A stretch of 64,000 nucleotides of DNA from DASPMP01 sp035758925 (GTDB lineage: Bacteria > Gemmatimonadota > Gemmatimonadetes > Gemmatimonadales > Gemmatimonadaceae), in contig DASTVV010000145.1 in assembly GCA_035758925.1 (NCBI GenBank), positions 54,694-118,693 of the forward strand, in the 5' to 3' direction. The notes beneath the pieces were generated by a model that worked only from the letters and a program-made list of their open reading frames with translations, had not been told where the DNA came from and made no database searches. The translations under genes were made by a program, and so were the position numbers. This document shows positions 59,096-64,000 of this stretch, piece by piece. How positions within the stretch are numbered: the stretch's first letter is position 1; the number at the start of each line of letters is the position of its first letter.

Positions 59096-61768
59096 ATGTC
59101 CGCCACACCGCTCATGCAGCAATACCGCGAGATCAAGTCGCGTCACCAGGATGCGATTCTGTTCTTCAGGATGGGCGAGTTCTACGAGATGTTCTACGAC
59201 GACGCTGAGACGGCTTCGCGCACACTCGGCCTGACGCTCACGTCGCGAAACAATGGGGGCGCCGCAGACGTGCCGCTCGCGGGCGTACCAGTCAAGGCGG
59301 CTGGCGATTACGTGCGGCGCCTGGTGCAACACGGTTTCCGCGTCGCGATCTGCGAACAGGTGGAGGACCCCAAGGTTGCCAAAGGCGTCGTGCGGCGGGA
59401 GGTGATCGAGACGGTCACTCCGGGCGCGGCGATCTCGGATGACCTGCTCGACGGCTCACGAAACAACTATGTCTGCGCGATATCACGGTCGCCGGTGACT
59501 ACCTCGCGTCCATCGGATCCGGACACGATGGCGACGATCGGCATCGCGGCGGCCGACATCTCGACTGGCGAGCTTCGTCTCGCGGTCGTGACGTCCGCGG
59601 AGCTCGAGCCCATTCTGGCGCGCCTGGCGCCGCGCGAAATCCTGCTCGCGCGTGCTCTGGCGCCGGGGCGTCCCGACATTCGCTTCACGAACTCGCTGGT
59701 GACCGAGCGTGAAGCGTGGGAGTTCGACGGAGCGCTCGCGCGCGACGATCTCCAGAAGCAGTTCGGTGTCCTCAGCCTCGACGGCCTCGGCATCGGCGCC
59801 GAAGATGCCTTGGCTGTAGGCGCAGCGGGTGCGCTGCTCCGCTATCTCAAGGAGCTGCAACCGGCCGGTGTGTCGCTCGCACATCCGATCGTCGAGCGCG
59901 CCGAAGGCGTGCTGCCGCTGGATGAAATGACTCGGCGCAACCTCGAGCTGGTCGAATCGCTGCGGCGCGAAGCGCATGGCGACCGAGAGACAGCCGGTAC
60001 GCTGATCGACGTGCTGGATCGCACGATGACGCCGATGGGCGCGAGGCGACTGCGGCAGTGGATTCTCGCCCCGCTGGCAAGCAGGCGAGCCATCGATGCT
60101 CGCCTCGACGGCGTCGAGGAGTTTGCGCGCGCGCCGCTGGCGAGGGAGTCGCTGCGAATGACGCTCACCGGGGTGCGCGACATCGAGCGACTTGCCACCA
60201 AGGCTGCCCTGGGACGGAGCACGCCGCGGGAGCTGGGCTGGCTTGGCGGCGCCATTTCGCGGCTACCGGCTGTTCGTGCCACACTCCGCGAGGTTGTGGG
60301 CGGAGACAGCCGATCCGTCACCAACGGCGGCTCGAACGGGAACGCGCATGTTGGCGCATCGCTGCTGATCGAGCTGCTCGAGGCCTGGGACGATTGTGGC
60401 GACCTGGTCGCAGACATCCAGCGCACGCTGGTTGAAGACGCGCCGATGGGCGTGGGCGAAGAGCCAACGATCGCGACCGGTGTGGACGCGGAGCTGGACG
60501 AGCTTCGAGGGCTGCGTGACGGCGGCCGTGACGCCATCGCGCGCATCCAGGCCGAGGAACGCCAACGCACCGGCATCCAGTCACTCAAAGTCGGATTCAA
60601 CAAGGTCTTCGGCTACTACATCGAGGTCACGAAGAGCAACCTTCCCCTCGTACCGTCCGACTATCAGCGACGCCAGACCATCACGACTGGCGAGCGCTTC
60701 GTGACGCAAGCGCTCAAGACGTACGAAGAGAAGGTGCTCACGGCCAGCGAACGGATCGAACAGCGCGAGCGGGAGATTTTCGACGCACTGCGTGCCCGCG
60801 TCGGGTCGGCGGTGGCCCGCCTGCAGCGCACGGCGCGCGCGCTGGCGACGATCGACGCGCTCGCGGCGCTTGCCGAAGTGGCGGCGCGCGAAGCGTACGT
60901 CCGGCCGCGGATCACGGACGATTTCGCGCTGCGGATTCGGGCGGGGCGGCATCCCGTCGTCGAGCGAATGATGCCGCGCGACAAGTTCGTGCCGAACGAC
61001 GTGCATCTGTCGGATGACGCGCGAGTCGTCATCCTCACCGGCCCCAACATGGCGGGAAAGTCGACGATCCTGCGCCAGGTGGGACTGATCGCCCTCATGG
61101 CCCACATCGGCAGCTTCGTCCCCGCGGACGAGGCGGAAATCGGCGTGCTCGACCGGCTGTTCACGCGCGTTGGCGCCAGCGACAACCTGGCCCGCGGCCA
61201 GTCCACCTTCATGGTGGAGATGGCCGAGACGAGCGCCATCCTGCACACCGCGACGTCTCGCAGTCTGGTGCTGCTGGACGAAATCGGTCGCGGCACGTCC
61301 ACCTATGACGGCGTCTCGATCGCATGGGCCGTGACCGAGCATCTGCACGACACGACGCGGTGCAAGACCATCTTCGCGACGCATTATCATGAGCTGACGC
61401 AGCTGGCGGACGAACTGCCGGCGCTCCGCAACTACAATGTCGCCGTGCGCGAGGTGGGCGACCGCATCCTCTTCGTTCACCGGCTCGAGCCTGGCGGAGC
61501 GGATCGGTCCTATGGAATCGAGGTTGGACGACTGGCCGGGCTTCCGGCCCCGCTGCTCGAGCGGGCGCGACACTTGTTGCGCCTGCTGGAGAGCGAGCAG
61601 CTGGTGAAGCCGAAAGCGCAGACGGATGCGACCGGACAGCTTGGACTGTTCGCGGCGGCGCCGCACCCGGTGGTCGAGCGGCTGGCCGATGTGGACGTCA
61701 ATGCGCTGACACCGATTCAGGCATTGGCGTTGCTCGACGAGCTGTCACGTCAGGCCAAAACCTTCTGA
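59096..61768 (+). CDS. mutS: DNA mismatch repair protein MutS
   Basis: An 890-residue MutS1 protein. The mismatch-binding Phe-x-Glu is in MGEFYEMFYDDA (about 26-37). The ATPase has Walker A GPNMAGKST (about 649-657), Walker B LVLLDEIGRGTST, and the signature ATHYHELTQLA. The C-terminal helix-turn-helix and tail are present. A Gly/Asn/Ser insert (VTNGGSNGNAH) interrupts the lever region. Its dimer recognises mispairs; mutL is not in the window. Confidence 0.97.
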   Translation: MSATPLMQQYREIKSRHQDAILFFRMGEFYEMFYDDAETASRTLGLTLTSRNNGGAADVPLAGVPVKAAGDYVRRLVQHGFRVAICEQVEDPKVAKGVVRREVIETVTPGAAISDDLLDGSRNNYVCAISRSPVTTSRPSDPDTMATIGIAAADISTGELRLAVVTSAELEPILARLAPREILLARALAPGRPDIRFTNSLVTEREAWEFDGALARDDLQKQFGVLSLDGLGIGAEDALAVGAAGALLRYLKELQPAGVSLAHPIVERAEGVLPLDEMTRRNLELVESLRREAHGDRETAGTLIDVLDRTMTPMGARRLRQWILAPLASRRAIDARLDGVEEFARAPLARESLRMTLTGVRDIERLATKAALGRSTPRELGWLGGAISRLPAVRATLREVVGGDSRSVTNGGSNGNAHVGASLLIELLEAWDDCGDLVADIQRTLVEDAPMGVGEEPTIATGVDAELDELRGLRDGGRDAIARIQAEERQRTGIQSLKVGFNKVFGYYIEVTKSNLPLVPSDYQRRQTITTGERFVTQALKTYEEKVLTASERIEQREREIFDALRARVGSAVARLQRTARALATIDALAALAEVAAREAYVRPRITDDFALRIRAGRHPVVERMMPRDKFVPNDVHLSDDARVVILTGPNMAGKSTILRQVGLIALMAHIGSFVPADEAEIGVLDRLFTRVGASDNLARGQSTFMVEMAETSAILHTATSRSLVLLDEIGRGTSTYDGVSIAWAVTEHLHDTTRCKTIFATHYHELTQLADELPALRNYNVAVREVGDRILFVHRLEPGGADRSYGIEVGRLAGLPAPLLERARHLLRLLESEQLVKPKAQTDATGQLGLFAAAPHPVVERLADVDVNALTPIQALALLDELSRQAKTF

Positions 61769-61787
61769 GCCGATAGATTTGCTGCCC

Positions 61788-62261
61788 ATGCGCGTCCGGT
61801 TTGCGTCCGCCGCGGCTGTGGTCGCAGTGCTTGCTTGTCGGGATGGTGGTGCGGGCCGCGCGGACAGCGCTGGCCGGCTGAGCGGCTTTTCGACTCGGAG
61901 CCCTCGTCCCGACGAGGCACCCGTCGTGGTCAACAAAGTCTTGCCATTCAGGTATCCGGCGCCGCTGTATGCCCGGAAAGTGCAGGGGAACGTCACGCTG
62001 CGGTTGTTCGTCGACGCGGACGGTCGAGTGCAGGCCGAATCCACGCGCGTCGAGGAAACGAGCGGGTATCCGGCGCTGGATTCGGCGGCGGTCGTCGGAT
62101 CGCAGGAACTGCAATTCGTACCGGCGAAGCTGCATGGTGAGCCACTCGGAGTCGTCGTGCTCTTTCCGGTGTACTTCAGGCACCCGGAAGCTCCGCCGCT
62201 CCCCGGCGACACCATTCTCGGCAAGCACGAGACAACCAGTGGCACAAAGCAGGCGCCATGA
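61788..62261 (+). CDS. TonB C-terminal-domain lipoprotein
   Basis: A 157-residue protein with an N-terminal signal and lipobox-like VLAC (Cys about 17), then a TonB C-terminal fold: FRYPAPLYARKVQGNVTLRLFVDADGRV and YPALDSAAVVGSQELQFVPAK. It lacks the TM anchor and Pro-rich spacer of energy-transducing TonB, so it probably does not power TonB receptors by itself. The ATG at 61788 is chosen over a TTG at 61779. Its stop overlaps the next gene (ATGA). Confidence 0.85.
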   Translation: MRVRFASAAAVVAVLACRDGGAGRADSAGRLSGFSTRSPRPDEAPVVVNKVLPFRYPAPLYARKVQGNVTLRLFVDADGRVQAESTRVEETSGYPALDSAAVVGSQELQFVPAKLHGEPLGVVVLFPVYFRHPEAPPLPGDTILGKHETTSGTKQAP

Positions 62262-63649
62262 CCAAGCGTCACACGGCTCCGTACGACTCGGTCCTCGACA
62301 CCATCGGGTGGACGCCGCTCATCCGGCTGTCGCGCATCACGCGCGGGATTCGCACGCCGGTGTTCGTCAAGGCCGAGTTCTTCAATCCTGGCGGGTCGAT
62401 CAAAGATCGCATCGGGCTGCCGATCATCGAAAAGGCCGAGCGAAACGGCTCACTCAGACCGGGCGGAGTGATCGTCGAGGCCACGAGCGGCAATACCGGA
62501 ATCGGTCTCGCGATCGCCGCCGCGTTGCGCGGGTATCGATGCGTGTTCACGATGCCCGACAAGATGTCGCAGGAGAAAGTGCGACTGCTCAAAGCGTTCG
62601 GCGCCGAAGTCATCGTGACACCAACGGCGGTTCCACCGGACCATCCTGACCACTACCTGCAAACCGCCAAGCGGATCGCCGACGAAACGCCCAACGCGAT
62701 TTTCGCGAATCAGTTCTACAACGATGCCAACCCCGAGGCGCACTACGCGACCACGGGGCCGGAGCTGTGGGAGCAAACCGAGGGGCGCATCACGCACTTC
62801 GTCTACGCCGCTGGAACCGGTGGCACCATCACGGGGGTGGGTCGGTATCTCAAGGAACGCAACAAGAAAATCCAGGTCGTCGCGGCCGATCCGGTAGGAT
62901 CCATCCTGGCGGAGATGTGGCGCACCAAGGGTGCGGCAAAAGTGGAGGGCGTTCCGTACAAGGTGGAGGGAATCGGGCAGGACAAGATCCCCGGAACGCT
63001 GGACATGAGCCTCGTGGACGATTTCGTCACGGTGACGGACAAGGAATCGTTTGCCATGGCGCGCCGGCTGACGCGCGAGGAGGGCCTGTTCGTCGGCGGC
63101 TCGAGCGGCACGATCGTCCATGTCGCCGTGCAGCTGGCCGAGCGTCTGGACGATCCCAAGGCGATGGTCGTGGCCCCGTTGCCGGATACCGGCGAGCGCT
63201 ATCTCTCCAAGCTCTACAGCGACGAGTGGATGCGGGAGAATCAGCTGCTCGACGCCGATCGCACGTCCCTCGGTCAGGTGATGCGCACGAAACCCGACCA
63301 CAAGACAGACATCGTGTCTGTCACCGGGGGCCAGACCGTACGCCAGGCGCTGCGTCTCATGCGACTGCACGACGTCTCGCAGCTGCCTGTGATGGACGGC
63401 CCCAATTGCATCGGCTCCGTGAGCGACTGGTCCTTGTCGGCGCGCAGCCTCGAGGACACCAAGCTGCTCGATGTCACGCTCTCGGAAGTGATGGACGCGC
63501 CATTCCCGGTCGTGGACGAGCAGCACGCCGCCGACAGCGTGGCGAAGCTGTTGTCAAAATCGAATCCGGCGGTGCTGGTGCGGACGAACGGCAAGGTGAC
63601 CGGCATCGTTACGCGCTCGGATCTACTTGCCTACTTGATGGGGCGCTGA
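62258..63649 (+). CDS. Cystathionine beta-synthase (PLP synthase with C-terminal CBS pair)
   Basis: A 463-residue enzyme. The PLP lysine is in NPGGSIKDRIG (about 47-57); SGNTGIGLAIA binds the substrate carboxylate and GTGGTITGVGRYLKE holds the phosphate. After residue about 340 a CBS-domain pair follows (VRQALRLMRLHDVSQLPVMD and NPAVLVRTNGKVTGIVTRSDLLAYL), which usually senses adenosyl ligands. It condenses serine and homocysteine, or works as a cysteine synthase; the CBS pair favours the first. It is coupled to the TonB-like lipoprotein. Confidence 0.92.
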   Translation: MTKRHTAPYDSVLDTIGWTPLIRLSRITRGIRTPVFVKAEFFNPGGSIKDRIGLPIIEKAERNGSLRPGGVIVEATSGNTGIGLAIAAALRGYRCVFTMPDKMSQEKVRLLKAFGAEVIVTPTAVPPDHPDHYLQTAKRIADETPNAIFANQFYNDANPEAHYATTGPELWEQTEGRITHFVYAAGTGGTITGVGRYLKERNKKIQVVAADPVGSILAEMWRTKGAAKVEGVPYKVEGIGQDKIPGTLDMSLVDDFVTVTDKESFAMARRLTREEGLFVGGSSGTIVHVAVQLAERLDDPKAMVVAPLPDTGERYLSKLYSDEWMRENQLLDADRTSLGQVMRTKPDHKTDIVSVTGGQTVRQALRLMRLHDVSQLPVMDGPNCIGSVSDWSLSARSLEDTKLLDVTLSEVMDAPFPVVDEQHAADSVAKLLSKSNPAVLVRTNGKVTGIVTRSDLLAYLMGR

Positions 63650-63660
63650 CCGGCACCCCA

Positions 63661-63871
63661 GGGAATGGGGACAAGGGACAGGGAACAAGCCCAACTGACT
63701 AGGGAACAGATGAAGGGAATGGACCCTGAGAACGGTGCGTGGCCGTCTGGTGAGTTGGATTACAGAAGCCACGGTGAGCAGTCCATCTCCTTAACTGATC
63801 CTCTTTACCGGTCCCTTCAACCGTTCCCCAGTCATTTGCCCCTGTCCCGCGTCCCCTGTCCCATGTCCCCC
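63661..63871. repeat. Long imperfect inverted repeat between the CBS gene and ddl
   Basis: Left arm 63661-63725 and right arm 63808-63871 are about 65 bases each and similar in reverse complement. The best-matched stretch compares AACTGACTAGGGAACAGATG on the left with AAATGACTGGGGAACGGTTG on the right, followed by GAAGGGA in both. The outer parts are G-rich GGGACAGGG units. About 80 bases lie between the arms. No long open frame is present. It resembles a MITE-like or intergenic hairpin element. Confidence 0.75.
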
Positions 63872-63882
63872 AAGTGAATTAG

Positions 63883-64000
63883 ATGAGAATCACGGTTCTG
63901 ATGGGCGGTACCTCCGCCGAACGCGACGTGTCGCTGGCCAGTGGGCTGCGTGTCGCGGAGGCGCTGCGCCAGCGCAAGCACGACGTGGTCACGCTCGACA
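63883..64000 (+). CDS. ddl: D-alanine-D-alanine ligase (partial)
   Basis: The first 39 codons are visible. RITVLMGGTSAERDVSLASG is the canonical N-terminus of Ddl, containing the catalytic Glu of the G-G-x-S-x-E-R/H-x-V-S motif. It continues LRVAEALRQRKHDVVTLD to the window end. The enzyme makes the D-Ala-D-Ala dipeptide of peptidoglycan. It follows the long inverted repeat and is a new transcription unit. Confidence 0.9.
   Translation, partial: MRITVLMGGTSAERDVSLASGLRVAEALRQRKHDVVTLD

Overview
This is a gene-dense, high-GC stretch of bacterial chromosome that carries the replication-origin neighbourhood: dnaN-dnaA with an origin-like intergenic region, rpmH-rnpA-yidD-yidC-mnmE, mnmG and parA-parB. 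Signal-peptide beta-barrel proteins, a TonB-like protein, a SPOR-domain protein and lipoprotein signals indicate a diderm cell. Gene content and protein sequence style fit Gemmatimonadota best, but that placement is inference and was not tested by phylogeny. GTG starts are frequent and many neighbouring genes overlap by 1-4 bases (ATGA, GTGA, TAGTG), so most are read as operons. I saw no tRNA, rRNA operon, CRISPR array, insertion sequence or prophage.

Layout. 1-6.6 kb: arginine biosynthesis, with argC-argB-argD-(argA-like) on the minus strand diverging from argR-argG-argH; two ARG-box-like palindromes flank argR. 6.6-13.9 kb: two outer-membrane barrel proteins, a small helix-turn-helix protein near a Fur-type box, a cold-shock protein, ispG, a MESH1-like HD hydrolase, a Wzz-type protein with an apparently dead kinase domain, and a copper lipoprotein behind a perfect Rex-type operator. 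14-20.3 kb: murB, a cysteine-free ArsC-fold protein, a YheT hydrolase, small membrane proteins, mnmG and a SIMPL protein. 20.4-27.7 kb: a solo LAGLIDADG-type protein joined by a one-base overlap to parA-parB, followed without a break by a BMP-type ABC transporter and a Nif3-like gene. 27.7-38 kb: a lipoprotein, a UMF1 transporter, polA (proofreading residues altered), a second cold-shock protein, a Ser/Thr kinase, a histidine kinase, pyrE and an AraC-type regulator.

38-46 kb is the origin core: rnpB (RNase P RNA), dnaN, a 245-bp gap with (TAG)5 DnaA-trio-like repeats beside DnaA-box-like sites, dnaA, then rpmH-rnpA-yidD-yidC-MBL hydrolase-mnmE. rnpA has no ATG/GTG/TTG that would keep its conserved N-terminus and may start at CTG. 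46-55.4 kb: a DUF2268-like protease, a DUF2225 protein, upp, a beta-CASP nuclease, a TetR regulator, a YdcF protein, an alpha/beta hydrolase, a catalytic/non-catalytic M16 peptidase pair and a Nudix hydrolase. 55.4-64 kb: a hairpin-rich leader, an ECF sigma factor and its zinc-finger anti-sigma factor, holA, a SPOR protein, mutS, a TonB-like lipoprotein, cystathionine beta-synthase, a long inverted repeat and the start of ddl.

The most novel-looking items are the structured leader before the ECF sigma factor, the LAGLIDADG protein coupled to parAB, the DnaA-trio origin, the long inverted repeat at 63.7-63.9 kb, the CTG start of rnpA, and four enzymes that have lost catalytic residues while keeping their fold.
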